From BRH-c25 sp035627615 (GTDB taxonomy: Bacteria > Bacillota > Clostridia > Lutisporales > Lutisporaceae), in assembly GCA_035627615.1 (NCBI GenBank), contig DASPLL010000074.1:23797-87796 (forward strand): a stretch of DNA of 64,000 bases. The letters run 5' to 3'. The first letter of the stretch is position 1. Every line of letters starts with the position of its first letter. This document shows positions 38,295 to 47,251 of this stretch, piece after piece. The notes beneath the pieces are model-generated. The model ran no database searches, was not told the DNA's origin, and worked only from the letters and a program-made list of their open reading frames with translations. The translations under genes and the position numbers were made by a program.

Positions 38295-39179
38295 TTATTG
38301 GGTGGCTTTCTCCAGCAGCTTTGACAGCTCATCCCTGTCAAAATGATACTTGCTGTTGCAGAAATGGCAGACCAGTTCAGCATTTCCCTGTTCCTCAATT
38401 ATCTCATTCAGTTCTTTTTTCCCTATGCTGATAAGTGCTCTCTCCAGCCTTTCCTTACTGCAGTTGCACCGGTATCCGACTTGCTTTTCCTCATACACCC
38501 TGATCTCAATATCACCCAGGATGCTCCTGATCATTCCTTCAGCATCCAGGCCTGAGCTAATCATTTCAGTTACAGAGCGAATTTTTCCGAGCCTTTCTTC
38601 AAGCTTTCCGATCACAGCTTCGTTTGCCTCCGGCATCAGCTGTATGATAAAGCCTCCTGAAGCAGCCACATGACCGTCAACCTCTACCAGAACACCAAGA
38701 CCCACTGCTGTGGGTGTCTGCTCCGAGGTTGCAAAGTACGAGGATATATCATCCCCGATCTCCCCGCTTATGATGGGTATCTGCCCCATATACGGCTCCT
38801 TCATGCCCAGGTCCTTTATCACAGTAACCACTCCGTCTACTCCCACTGCTCTCCCCACATCAAGCTTACCGTCTTCCCTGTGCATCAATTCCACATTGGG
38901 ATTGTTTATATATCCTCTCACATTACCTGTATTATCGGATACCACCACTATATTTCCGGCAGGTCCTTTTCCGTTGATCTGCAAGGTCAGGGTATCCTTA
39001 TCCGACTTCAGCATAATACCCATCATGCTTCCTGCAGTCAGCATCCTGCCTAAAGCCGCAATTGAAACAGGGCTGCAATTATGGATCCTCCTTGCTTCCT
39101 CCACCATTCCTGTTGTGATGCAGCTGAAAAACCTTATGCTCTCGTCTGTACTTGTTCCTCTGATTATATAATCATTCAT
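38295..39179 (-). CDS. hslO: Redox-regulated chaperone Hsp33
   Basis: A 294-residue holdase activated by oxidative unfolding. The N-terminal substrate-binding domain is complete. The C-terminal zinc/redox switch has all four cysteines: CNC and CHFC (YRCNCS, VCHFCN). Length is standard. It lies upstream of the tRNA operon promoter. Confidence 0.97.
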   Translation of the reverse strand: MNDYIIRGTSTDESIRFFSCITTGMVEEARRIHNCSPVSIAALGRMLTAGSMMGIMLKSDKDTLTLQINGKGPAGNIVVVSDNTGNVRGYINNPNVELMHREDGKLDVGRAVGVDGVVTVIKDLGMKEPYMGQIPIISGEIGDDISSYFATSEQTPTAVGLGVLVEVDGHVAASGGFIIQLMPEANEAVIGKLEERLGKIRSVTEMISSGLDAEGMIRSILGDIEIRVYEEKQVGYRCNCSKERLERALISIGKKELNEIIEEQGNAELVCHFCNSKYHFDRDELSKLLEKATQ

Positions 39180-39234
39180 ATTTTTCCTCCAGTAAATTAT
39201 CTTTATCGGTATTTTTTATTCTTTATATGTTTTT

Positions 39235-39308
39235 GCCTCGTGCTTCGTGCCTCGCGCCTCGTGCGAAGCCCTTCTTTCAACCTCGAATCTCGTATCTCGC
39301 ATCTCTAA
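39235..39308. repeat. Heptamer arrays (GCCTCGT type and TCTCGTA type)
   Basis: First block 39235-39262: GCCTCGT, GCTTCGT, GCCTCGC, GCCTCGT. A GCGAAGCCCTTC spacer follows. Second block 39281-39308: CCTCGAA, TCTCGTA, TCTCGCA, TCTCTAA. Here both blocks have the same orientation. It ends 7 bp before the stop of the methyltransferase gene. Confidence 0.9.
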
Positions 39309-39315
39309 TCTATTA

Positions 39316-40059
39316 TTATCCTTTTCTTGCGGCGAAAAATATTCTGTCGCTGTTTTCGTCGGGCTTGTTAAAGCTGAAGCCCTCGAAAATCCTGATGTCC
39401 TCAAAGCCCGCTTTTTCCAGCAACTCATATAAATGCTCACATTTATGTGCTTTTTGCACATGTTGTTCTTCAAATTTCCTGTATAAGTCTCCTTGCGGTA
39501 CAAAAAAAATCAAATCCATTTCTATGATATCAGAAGTCTCATCAAAATTATTATTCCAAATATAATGGCTATTATTTTTTTCTTCATGAAAGGTATTGTT
39601 TCCCAAAGTATAACGGATTTTATTATAGCTGCTTATATCAAAAATAAAAACACCATTTTTCTCCATATTTTTACAGACCGAATCAAAATAGCTCCCAAGA
39701 TATTCATCCTTATGGATATAGTTTACACCATCACACATACAGATTACGGCTTCATATTTTTCTTTCAAATTCATATGCGTCATATCCTGGTTAAGGAACC
39801 TTATTCTCTGTCTCAATGTTCTTGCCTTGCTTTCAGCGATGGCCAGCATTTCATAGGATTGATCAAGTCCCCATATCTCATATCCCTTTACGGACATCGG
39901 GATGGTTATATTACCGGTACCACAGGCAGTCTCCAGTATTCTCCGGGGTTTGATCCCATATGCTTCAAAAATCTCCTCTATATATTCACACCAGGAACCG
40001 TAATCCACATCCTCCATAAATAGGTCATAAACCTCGGCAAACTCATTATAACTGTTCAT
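39316..40059 (-). CDS. Class I SAM-dependent methyltransferase
   Basis: A 247-residue enzyme. Motif I is ILETACGTGNITIPM, motif II contains GLDQSYEMLAIAE, and motif post-I has LNQDMTHMNL. The family contains many small-molecule methyltransferases; no substrate can be named. It overlaps the sirtuin gene by 4 nt (ATGA type), which implies coupling. Confidence 0.85.
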   Translation of the reverse strand: MNSYNEFAEVYDLFMEDVDYGSWCEYIEEIFEAYGIKPRRILETACGTGNITIPMSVKGYEIWGLDQSYEMLAIAESKARTLRQRIRFLNQDMTHMNLKEKYEAVICMCDGVNYIHKDEYLGSYFDSVCKNMEKNGVFIFDISSYNKIRYTLGNNTFHEEKNNSHYIWNNNFDETSDIIEMDLIFFVPQGDLYRKFEEQHVQKAHKCEHLYELLEKAGFEDIRIFEGFSFNKPDENSDRIFFAARKG

Positions 40060-40781
40060 ATATACTCCATAATCCTCTCCAGAGCTGAAGAGATATTTTC
40101 TCTGATAAATATATCGCTCCTCTTATCAAAGCTTGTCTCACCTATATTTAATATTATCAGCTTCTTACATATGTCAGCAAGATAGTTAACAGGAGATACA
40201 GACAGGCTTGAGCCGATCACCACAAGCAGGTCTGAAGCTTCCACCTTCCTTACGCTCTCATAGAAGCAGCCCGGAAGCATATCTCCAAAAAGCACGACAT
40301 CAGGTCTGATTATTCCTCTGCATCTGCATCTTGGAGGTATTTCACCCGCTTTTACTCTTTTTTCTATCAGGGCTGTATCGTATTTCTCACCACAACTGTC
40401 ACAGCTGCAGGTCCTTGTTGTTCCATGGACTTCATATACCTTCCTGCTCCCGGCCTTGTTATGCAGACCGTCTATATTCTGTGTGATCACAAGATCGACC
40501 ATTCCCAGCTCTTCCAGCTTTGCTATCAGGTAATGAGCCTTGTTCGGAGCAGCATCCTTCATTGACTTAATAATATTAAAGCCCATACTGTAGAATTTTT
40601 CAGGAGCATTATACAGTACTTTTGCTGATAAAGCCTCCATTGGATCTACCTTCTCCCACAGTCCGCTGCCAGGGCTTCTGAAATCCGGGATTCCGCTGTC
40701 TGTCGATACACCTGCGCCGGTTAGTACAACAGCAGGCTTATTATTTTTTATCATTTTTGCAGCCTTTTCATATATATCCAT
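40056..40781 (-). CDS. cobB: NAD-dependent protein deacylase (sirtuin)
   Basis: A 241-residue sirtuin. NAD-binding motifs GAGVSTDSGIPDFRS and TQNIDGLHNKAG, the catalytic His in EVHGTT, zinc Cys pairs (CDSCG and CRCRG) and SSLSVSPVNYLA are present. It removes acyl groups from lysine using NAD. It is coupled with the methyltransferase gene. Confidence 0.95.
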   Translation of the reverse strand: MDIYEKAAKMIKNNKPAVVLTGAGVSTDSGIPDFRSPGSGLWEKVDPMEALSAKVLYNAPEKFYSMGFNIIKSMKDAAPNKAHYLIAKLEELGMVDLVITQNIDGLHNKAGSRKVYEVHGTTRTCSCDSCGEKYDTALIEKRVKAGEIPPRCRCRGIIRPDVVLFGDMLPGCFYESVRKVEASDLLVVIGSSLSVSPVNYLADICKKLIILNIGETSFDKRSDIFIRENISSALERIMEYI

Positions 40782-40806
40782 AATTCTATAACACCTCCCA
40801 ACAACA

Positions 40807-40827
40807 ACAGCCGCACCAGGCGGCTGT
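40807..40827 (-). terminator. Terminator downstream of the SASP gene
   Basis: ACAGCCGC, loop CTGGT, GCGGCTGT forms a perfect 8-bp stem. It is followed by TGTTGTTGTT on the minus strand, 20 bp after the SASP stop. Confidence 0.75.
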
Positions 40828-40847
40828 GAATAAGCTTCAGTATACAG

Positions 40848-41057
40848 TTATCCCTGGGTTGCAGTACTCTTTGGTGACAAGTGCCTCTTCTTCCTTGTAA
40901 TAAGTCCTCCTATCCTGCCTGTCTCCTCAGCTGTCAATCCTCCCCAGCCAACTTGGGAAAGCTTCTCACCAAGACCCAGCTCATTAGCTATTTCATATTT
41001 CATTGCATCCTCGGGGGTCAAGATCAATTCCTTTTTCTTTTTTATTTTTGCCTTCAT
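40848..41057 (-). CDS. Alpha/beta-type small acid-soluble spore protein
   Basis: A 69-residue protein. It shows the SASP GPR-protease site YEIANELG (about residues 21-28) and the DNA-binding segment GGLTAEETGRIGGLITRK. SASPs coat spore DNA and protect it. The N-terminus is lysine-rich. An ATG follows a weak GGAG-type site. An inverted repeat lies just upstream where a sigma-G promoter would be expected. Confidence 0.87.
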   Translation of the reverse strand: MKAKIKKKKELILTPEDAMKYEIANELGLGEKLSQVGWGGLTAEETGRIGGLITRKKRHLSPKSTATQG

Positions 41058-41088
41058 AATATCACTCCTTAAGACTTGTTTTGTAGTT

Positions 41089-41154
41089 AGAAATTCTCTT
41101 ATGCGGGTCCCCTTGCGGGAGCAACGGGATAGAGCAAAAGTTCATAGAATTTCT
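41089..41154. repeat. Inverted repeat with G+C-rich interior upstream of SASP
   Basis: Perfect 9-bp arms AGAAATTCT (41089-41097) and AGAATTTCT (41146-41154). The interior is distinctly G+C-rich (TGCGGGTCCCCTTGCGGG). The same 274-bp gap contains two further inverted repeats at 41230 and 41291. Confidence 0.7.
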
Positions 41155-41229
41155 TACGAAAAACATTTCTACATTTATTTAGCAATATTATGTTTCTTTA
41201 TGCTAATATTATACAATTGCCGTCTGCTA

Positions 41230-41279
41230 GTGCTTATTAACACAACAAATTTCTAATCTTTCATAGTGTTAATAAGCAC
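41230..41279. repeat. Inverted repeat (GTGCTTATTAACAC arms)
   Basis: Perfect 14-bp arms GTGCTTATTAACAC (41230-41243) and GTGTTAATAAGCAC (41266-41279) with a 22-bp spacer. It shares the GTGC start with the neighbouring repeat. No U-tract follows on either strand. Confidence 0.8.
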
Positions 41280-41290
41280 AACATTGATTC

Positions 41291-41333
41291 AGTGCCTCGC
41301 ATGCCCTAGATGAGATATACGTTACGAGGCACT
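41291..41333. repeat. Inverted repeat (AGTGCCTCG arms)
   Basis: Perfect 9-bp arms AGTGCCTCG (41291-41299) and CGAGGCACT (41325-41333). The right arm overlaps the stop codon of the 41332 gene on the minus strand, so the structure may act as a 3' end for that transcript. Confidence 0.75.
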
Positions 41334-42642
41334 AATCTCTGAACAGATAAACGGATTTTTTCCGTTTTCCCCTTTTTGTAAACCTACCAAGCAAAAATCC
41401 TACCAGAAGACCTAATATCGTATATGTCCACCGGCTTTCTCTCAAAGCAGTGATAAAGTTAATCAAAGCTCCAAGAATATCAAAGCCTTTGCTTTTTTTT
41501 GAAATGACAGGATTCTCGGGCTCAGTTAGCGCAGCTGCATCCACCTGTTCATTTTCTGAAAGTGTATAGCCGTTCTGATCCAGCCAGTAAAGCAGGTATG
41601 GATTACTTTGCTGTATTTCCGGTATGAGCCCCTTAAGTATATTGCCAATACCTTCATCGTTATTAAGATTACTATATGCATCCAATCTGTCAAGCAATAT
41701 CTTGTATCTGATCCTGCCCGGATAGAGCTTTGATATATCCAGCTGTTCCACGGCACTCAGATACTCATCATATTTGCCAAGCAGCCTGCTGCTTTCAGCT
41801 CTGATGTATTTGACCTGCTCAAGGTTCAAGCTGCTGTCCGCAGGACTCTTTATATATTCATCGCATAGTGTTACTGCATCGTTGTATTTTTTCTCATTAA
41901 AAGCTTTGACTATCGCTTTCGGCTTCTTATATGTGCTTGCATTCACTTTTCCTGCAGCCATCCTGTCAATAGGCTGGTATCTTATTGATGCACCGTTTCC
42001 ATAGCTTTTATCAAAGGAAAGAGTAATACTGCCTTCAGCTGATATTTCCCCAGGCTTTATCCCATCCAGTTCATATACGCTGTAAGGTTTGAAATCAGCA
42101 AGCTTAAGTGAGAAACTGGTTTTTTCGCTTTTTATTGCATAGGAGTAATTCCTATCCTTGAAGAAGCTTAGCTTATATGTATCATTATCTTCTTTTTTCA
42201 TCTCAGCTCCGATGGTTACCTTTATCGTCCGGGTCTGGTCCGGTGTGAACACCATATTGAACAAATACCATCTGCCATCGGGGGTCTGAAGATTCTCGAC
42301 CCCATAATTACTCACAAGGTAATCCGGGTTTCTTGTCTTATAGCTTAGAAACTTACTTCCGTCATGAACACTGAACTTGTATATGCCGTTATCCGGATAG
42401 CCGAAATTTACAGTGATATTCTTACCTGATTTGTTTGTAATCGTATATTCATAAACAGCGGAAACATCTTCGCCGTTTATTGTAATCGTATCTGATTCGT
42501 TGTATATGATGACCTGTGATTTGTTCAGATTATACAGCCCATAACCCTTCCAGCCCGTATCAACCCTGTCTGCATATACTGCTGCTGCAGATATTACTAC
42601 CACCAAGACAGTGAAAATCAAAATCCTAATTTTTTTATACAT
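41332..42642 (-). CDS. Secreted, C-terminally anchored protein of unknown function
   Basis: A 436-residue protein I do not recognise. The start at 42642 follows AGGGGTG, and the protein then has a clean signal peptide (IRILIFTVLVVVISAAAVYA). The N-terminal half is beta-rich with ESDTITINGEDVSAVYEYTI. A helical repeat-like region (about 250-370) follows, and a C-terminal membrane helix (WTYTILGLLVGFLLGRF) is followed by basic residues. It would face outward and stay membrane-attached. Convergent position with SASP gives no clear context. Confidence 0.7.
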   Translation of the reverse strand: MYKKIRILIFTVLVVVISAAAVYADRVDTGWKGYGLYNLNKSQVIIYNESDTITINGEDVSAVYEYTITNKSGKNITVNFGYPDNGIYKFSVHDGSKFLSYKTRNPDYLVSNYGVENLQTPDGRWYLFNMVFTPDQTRTIKVTIGAEMKKEDNDTYKLSFFKDRNYSYAIKSEKTSFSLKLADFKPYSVYELDGIKPGEISAEGSITLSFDKSYGNGASIRYQPIDRMAAGKVNASTYKKPKAIVKAFNEKKYNDAVTLCDEYIKSPADSSLNLEQVKYIRAESSRLLGKYDEYLSAVEQLDISKLYPGRIRYKILLDRLDAYSNLNNDEGIGNILKGLIPEIQQSNPYLLYWLDQNGYTLSENEQVDAAALTEPENPVISKKSKGFDILGALINFITALRESRWTYTILGLLVGFLLGRFTKRGKRKKSVYLFRD

Positions 42643-42741
42643 ATTTTCACCCCTGTTCATTATTTTATCCTGCATTCATTACAACATTCACACTAAAGTC
42701 GGAAATATGAACTTTATGATACGCTGAATCAAATTTTGCCA

Positions 42742-43899
42742 TTATTTGTTTCTTTTAATTAGATTATAGAACATTTGTATTCCCAAAATCAATATTTCTT
42801 CGTTAAAATTGAACTTATTGCTGTGCAATGGATATACATATCCTTTTTCCTCGTTTCTTGATCCTAGCATCAGGTACAATCCAGTCACCCTTTTTTGATA
42901 ATATGAAAAATCCTCAGCCAGAGTAAGCGGGTTCAATTGAACAAAATCTCCTTTGTCAACACTGCCGGCCAGTAATTCATAGAGCTCGGCGTCGTTATGC
43001 ACTGCAGGATACATATCCCTGAATTCATAGGTCCCTTCACAGCCATATGCATCACTTACTGAGCCCACCAGCTTAATTATCCTGCCTCTCAAAATATTAT
43101 ACGTAGCCTCGTTAAAGGCACGAATAGTTCCTTCCATTACTGCTTCTGCAGCAATCACATTCCTTCTCTCACCACAAACCATTCTTCCTACTGTAACTAC
43201 TGCAGGCTCTATCGGATCCACACACCTGCTGACGATTGTATTCAACGCCATTACCATGTCTGAAGCAGCTACAATTGCATCATTTCCTTTGTGAGGCATA
43301 GCTCCATGACAGCTTCTGCCTTTTACCAACAGGTCAAATTCCCCTGTCTGAGCCATCAGGGCTCCCGGCCTGCTGCCTATCTTCCCTTCCTCCAGGTCTG
43401 GAAATATATGCAGTCCGAATATACTGCCTACATTGTACTTTTCCAGTATTCCGGCGTTTACAATAGTCTCTGCCCCTCCCGGGCCTTCTTCTGCCGGCTG
43501 GAATATCAGAAGCACATTATTTTGCAGCTCTTTACCAAGCTGCTTTAAAAGCTTCGCAAAACCTAGAAGTATGGCAGTATGTCCATCATGACCGCAGGCA
43601 TGCATATAGCCTTTGTTCTGTGAACAATATTCCACCCCGGTCTGCTCCTCCACCGACAAAGCATCTATATCTGCCCTGAAAGCCACAGTCCCAGCTCCCG
43701 GCCTGCCTTCAACATAGGCTATGACTCCAGTCCCTCCGGGACCTATTTCGCAATTTATGCCTATTTTACTCAAGCTCTCACATATATACCTCGTGGTTTC
43801 GTATTCAAGAAGCCCCGGCTCCGGGATCCTATGCAGCCGGCGCCTTATATCAATTACTTCATCCTTTAGTGCTTTTACTTTTTCATCGATTGTTATCAA
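42742..43899 (-). CDS. M20D amidohydrolase, candidate N-acetyl-diaminopimelate deacetylase
   Basis: A 385-residue zinc amidohydrolase. The metal motif HACGHDGHTA, the acidic EEGPGGAE stretch and the C-terminal LAEDFSYY segment are typical of M20D. The nearest use suggested by context is DapL, because dapH (the acetylating enzyme) lies in the operon across the divergent gap at 45-49 kb. Hippurate/N-acyl-amino-acid hydrolases are alternatives. Confidence 0.88.
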   Translation of the reverse strand: MITIDEKVKALKDEVIDIRRRLHRIPEPGLLEYETTRYICESLSKIGINCEIGPGGTGVIAYVEGRPGAGTVAFRADIDALSVEEQTGVEYCSQNKGYMHACGHDGHTAILLGFAKLLKQLGKELQNNVLLIFQPAEEGPGGAETIVNAGILEKYNVGSIFGLHIFPDLEEGKIGSRPGALMAQTGEFDLLVKGRSCHGAMPHKGNDAIVAASDMVMALNTIVSRCVDPIEPAVVTVGRMVCGERRNVIAAEAVMEGTIRAFNEATYNILRGRIIKLVGSVSDAYGCEGTYEFRDMYPAVHNDAELYELLAGSVDKGDFVQLNPLTLAEDFSYYQKRVTGLYLMLGSRNEEKGYVYPLHSNKFNFNEEILILGIQMFYNLIKRNK

Positions 43900-44207
43900 A
43901 TTATCACCTCTAGTTTTAAGTTAAAGCTCACAAATTACTCATACAAATAATATTGTATATTATATAGTGCCGATTTTCAAATTTTTGTCTGCCTGATGTA
44001 TTGCACCAAACAGCTTATTTTGAATATAAATGTGCAGAACATTTTCCTCTATTCATATGCTGAAGAACTTTATTCTTATAGTGCGGAAGTAGATAATACT
44101 ATTATTTATGCAAGTAATATATCTTTTTTGCAGTGTATATCTCAAGTGATATGAATGCTTTTGCAAAATATTTCATAATTATTCATAAATAAAACATAAT
44201 TTAGCTG
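43900..44207. other. AT-rich divergent intergenic region, no gene seen
   Basis: This 308-bp stretch between the M20D gene and the lysine-riboswitch promoter contains no open frame with a plausible start and no recognised RNA. It should hold the promoter of the M20D gene, but I could not pick one with confidence. Confidence 0.6.
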
Positions 44208-44236
44208 TTGACACCTTTTTTCCCCTGTGATAGTAT
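44208..44236 (+). promoter_or_regulatory. Sigma-A promoter of the lysine/DAP operon
   Basis: TTGACA (44208-44213), 17 bp, TAGTAT (44231-44236). The transcript would start near 44243, just before the riboswitch. Confidence 0.85.
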
Positions 44237-44260
44237 TATTCTAATTTATTCAAAATCTTC

Positions 44261-44459
44261 TATTCTTGGATAGAGGTGCGCTTCTAATCAGTAAGGATAT
44301 TCTATCATAGGGATGTGGTTTCCCGGATATTCCGAAAGGTACAAGCGCCGAAGGCAGAAATATACCACTATGTTCTGACCTGGTCCATTCGCAAACAGCG
44401 CTTGGACTGTCACCGGAGCGTCGATGCACAACCTCCGGTGGAGAGCTATACATGAATAA
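44261..44459 (+). promoter_or_regulatory. Lysine riboswitch (L box)
   Basis: The conserved GAGGTGCGC (44273-44281), AATCAGTAA, AAGCGCCGAAGGCAGA and GGTGGAGAGCTAT elements appear in the right order and spacing. It precedes asd-dapA-dapB-dapH-aspartokinase. Lysine binding stops transcription through the downstream terminator. Two overlapping minus-strand open frames here are not coding. Confidence 0.96.
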
Positions 44460-44501
44460 GTGTGTTTATTCAGCATTATCCTGAATAGATATATTTTTCA
44501 T

Positions 44502-44531
44502 GTCAGCTTTTATAATGGGGCTGGCTTTTTT
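44502..44531 (+). terminator. Lysine-riboswitch expression-platform terminator
   Basis: GTCAGC / GCTGGC (one G-U) with a 12-base loop, then TTTTTT. A second hairpin TATTCAG/CTGAATA at about 44465-44486 may be the competing structure. Both lie between the aptamer and asd. Confidence 0.8.
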
Positions 44532-44567
44532 CAATTTATTAAACAATTTTTTGGAGGAGGACTATTT

Positions 44568-45563
44568 ATGAACAAGTATGATGTAGCAGTAGTTGGCGCA
44601 ACGGGAATGGTGGGAAGAATGTTCCTCAAGGTGCTTGAAGAGGAACAGTTTCCGATCAATAATTTCTATGCTTTCGCCAGCGCAAAATCAGCAGGCAGCA
44701 AAGTTACCCTGAACGGTAAGGAGTATGTGGTTGAAGAGCTTACCGAAAGCTCCTTCGACAGGCATATAGATATTGCCCTGTTTTCTGCAGGTGGAGAAAC
44801 AAGCAAAAAATTCTCTCCCATAGCAGCAGCTAAAGGTGCTGTAGTGATAGACAACAGCAGCGCCTTCAGGATGAATGAGGATGTACCTCTTATTGTGCCG
44901 GAGGTCAATCCCCATGCAGTAAAGAAACACCATGGAATAATCTCCAACCCCAATTGTTCCACTATCCAGGCAGTGGTTGCACTTAAGCCTCTTCATGACA
45001 AATATGGCATTAAAAGAATCGTATATTCCACTTACCAGTCAGTCTCAGGTACGGGCCAGAAGGGTGTAATCGACCTGGAGGAAGGAATAAAAGGAGGCAG
45101 TGCAAAAACCTATCCTCATCAGATAGCCTACAACTGCCTGCCGCACATTGATGTATTCCTCGAAAACGGATATACAAAAGAAGAAATAAAAATGATTGAG
45201 GAAACCAAAAAAATATTCGAAGACCAAAAGTTGAAAATCACGGCAACAACAGTCCGGGTTCCTGTATATTACGGTCATTCCGAATCAATTAACGTGGAAT
45301 TCGAAAAAGACTTTGATATTGATGAGCTTAAGGAACTCCTGAGCAACAGCCCTGGAATCATACTCCAGGATGATCCCGCAAATAACATATACCCCCTCGC
45401 AACAAGTGCTGCAGGCAGAAATGAAGTTTTTGTAGGCAGAATAAGGCGGGATTACTCGGTAGAATATGGAATAAATCTCTGGGTAGTTGCAGATAATGTT
45501 AGGAAAGGTGCAGCAGCAAATGCTGTACAGATTGCTGAATTATTGATCAAAGATGGTATGTAG
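44568..45563 (+). CDS. asd: Aspartate-semialdehyde dehydrogenase
   Basis: A 331-residue enzyme that reduces aspartyl phosphate to aspartate semialdehyde. The start at 44568 is set by GGAGGAGG 7 nt upstream and by the protein beginning MNKYDVAVVGATGMVG (NADP-binding). The catalytic Cys is in ISNPNCSTIQ. The longer frame starting at 44460 overlaps the riboswitch terminator. It is first in the lysine operon. Confidence 0.97.
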   Translation: MNKYDVAVVGATGMVGRMFLKVLEEEQFPINNFYAFASAKSAGSKVTLNGKEYVVEELTESSFDRHIDIALFSAGGETSKKFSPIAAAKGAVVIDNSSAFRMNEDVPLIVPEVNPHAVKKHHGIISNPNCSTIQAVVALKPLHDKYGIKRIVYSTYQSVSGTGQKGVIDLEEGIKGGSAKTYPHQIAYNCLPHIDVFLENGYTKEEIKMIEETKKIFEDQKLKITATTVRVPVYYGHSESINVEFEKDFDIDELKELLSNSPGIILQDDPANNIYPLATSAAGRNEVFVGRIRRDYSVEYGINLWVVADNVRKGAAANAVQIAELLIKDGM

Positions 45564-45590
45564 CAAAATTATATGTAAGGAGAGTATTCG

Positions 45591-46478
45591 ATGGCACTAT
45601 TCAAAGGCTCCGGGGTTGCAATAATTACCCCCTTCACTGACAAGGGAATCGACTTTGATAAGCTTGGAGAACTTTTAGATTGGCACTTAGCCAGCGGCAC
45701 AGACGCTATAATAATATGCGGCACGACAGGTGAAGCACCTACTATGTCCGATGATGAAAAGAAAGCTGCTTATAAATATACCGCAGAAAGAATTTCTGGA
45801 AGAATTCCGGTTATTGCAGGCACAGGCAGCAACGATACCCATCATTCCGTCGAGCTTTCAAAATATGCTGAATCGGTTGGTTGTGACGGAGTATTATGTG
45901 TGACGCCTTATTACAACAAAACTACTCAAAAAGGGCTCATAGCTCATTATACAGCAATAGCCGACTCCATCAATATTCCTGTGATAATCTATAATGTTCC
46001 GGGAAGAACAGGCTTGAATATTAACGCAGACACTCTGAAAATCCTTTCAAAGCACAAGAATATCGGCGGCGTTAAGGAAGCCGGCGGAAACATAAGTCAG
46101 GTCGTTGAGATAGGTATGTTCTGTGATGAAAACTTCTGTATGTATTCCGGCAATGATGACCAGGTGGTCCCCCTTCTTTCAGTCGGTGGAATTGGCGTTA
46201 TTTCTGTTGTGGCAAACATCGCGCCTAAAGAAATGCATGATATGGTTTCAAGCTATCTGGATGGTGATTCAAAGCATGCAATGGAGCTTCAGCTCGGAAT
46301 CAAGCCGCTTAATGATGCACTATTCTGTGAGGTTAATCCTATTCCGGTAAAAACGGCGATGAACCTTCTGGGTTATAATGTCGGAAATCTAAGACTCCCT
46401 CTTGTCGATATGACTGATAAAAACCTGGAGCGTCTTAAGAAGGAACTTGTTAACTATGGATTTGAGATTAGGGGGTAA
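45591..46478 (+). CDS. dapA: 4-hydroxy-tetrahydrodipicolinate synthase
   Basis: A 295-residue TIM-barrel aldolase. GTTGEAPTMSDDEK, the Tyr in TPYYNKTTQKG and the Schiff-base Lys in IGGVKEAGG are present. It condenses pyruvate with aspartate semialdehyde. It is 27 bp after asd. Confidence 0.97.
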   Translation: MALFKGSGVAIITPFTDKGIDFDKLGELLDWHLASGTDAIIICGTTGEAPTMSDDEKKAAYKYTAERISGRIPVIAGTGSNDTHHSVELSKYAESVGCDGVLCVTPYYNKTTQKGLIAHYTAIADSINIPVIIYNVPGRTGLNINADTLKILSKHKNIGGVKEAGGNISQVVEIGMFCDENFCMYSGNDDQVVPLLSVGGIGVISVVANIAPKEMHDMVSSYLDGDSKHAMELQLGIKPLNDALFCEVNPIPVKTAMNLLGYNVGNLRLPLVDMTDKNLERLKKELVNYGFEIRG

Positions 46479-46483
46479 AGGAT

Positions 46484-47251
46484 TTGATCAAAGTACTAAT
46501 GAACGGCTGTAACGGCAAAATGGGCCAGGTGATCACCAAACTTGCCAATGAATATGATAATATAAGCATAACGGCCGGGGTGACAAGGAATCCGCTGAAA
46601 CTTCAGAACCCTTATCCTGCATATAGAAGCTTCAAGGAGGCTGAGGTGGCCGAGGTCGATGTTGTATTGGACTTTTCAAACCCGGAAATGCTTCCTGAAG
46701 CAGTGAAATACTGTGTTGAACATCGGACAGCCCTGGTAACAGGTACAACAGGACTGTCCGATAAAGACTATGCAATGCTGAGACAAGCATCGGCTTCCAT
46801 TCCGGTATTCGTATCCGCCAACATGACCTTTGGAATCAGCGTACTTGTCGATCTCGCTCTGAAGGCTGCCTCAACCCTTGGGGATGGCTATGACATAGAA
46901 ATACTTGAAAAGCATCATAATGAGAAAATGGATGCACCAAGCGGTACTGCCATTATGATAGCAGATGAACTGAAGAACAGCCTCAGCGGTAACACTAAGT
47001 TTGTTTATGACAGATCAAAGCAGGATGAAAAACGTAAACCTAACGAGATAGGCATTTCATCCATCAGAGGCGGCACTATTCCCGGTGAGCATACAGTATT
47101 TTTTGCAGGACGGGATGAAATAATCGAAATAAAGCATACCGCACTCTCCCGGGATATTCTGGGTCATGGTGCGATCAGGGCGGTCCAGTTTACCGCTGCA
47201 AAATCCAATGGATTTTACAACATGAAAAGTATGCTTGAGGAGTTGATATAA
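46484..47251 (+). CDS. dapB: 4-hydroxy-tetrahydrodipicolinate reductase
   Basis: A 255-residue NAD(P)H-dependent reductase. The nucleotide motif NGCNGKMGQVI and the signature ILEKHHNEKMDAPSGTA are present. The start codon is TTG at 46484, with GGGGG 8 nt upstream overlapping the dapA stop. It overlaps dapH by one base (TAATG). Confidence 0.96.
   Translation: MIKVLMNGCNGKMGQVITKLANEYDNISITAGVTRNPLKLQNPYPAYRSFKEAEVAEVDVVLDFSNPEMLPEAVKYCVEHRTALVTGTTGLSDKDYAMLRQASASIPVFVSANMTFGISVLVDLALKAASTLGDGYDIEILEKHHNEKMDAPSGTAIMIADELKNSLSGNTKFVYDRSKQDEKRKPNEIGISSIRGGTIPGEHTVFFAGRDEIIEIKHTALSRDILGHGAIRAVQFTAAKSNGFYNMKSMLEELI

Noticed and set aside
44250..44476. Two minus-strand open frames over the lysine riboswitch
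   Set aside because: They lie on the antisense strand of a conserved RNA aptamer and have no ribosome binding site or recognisable product.
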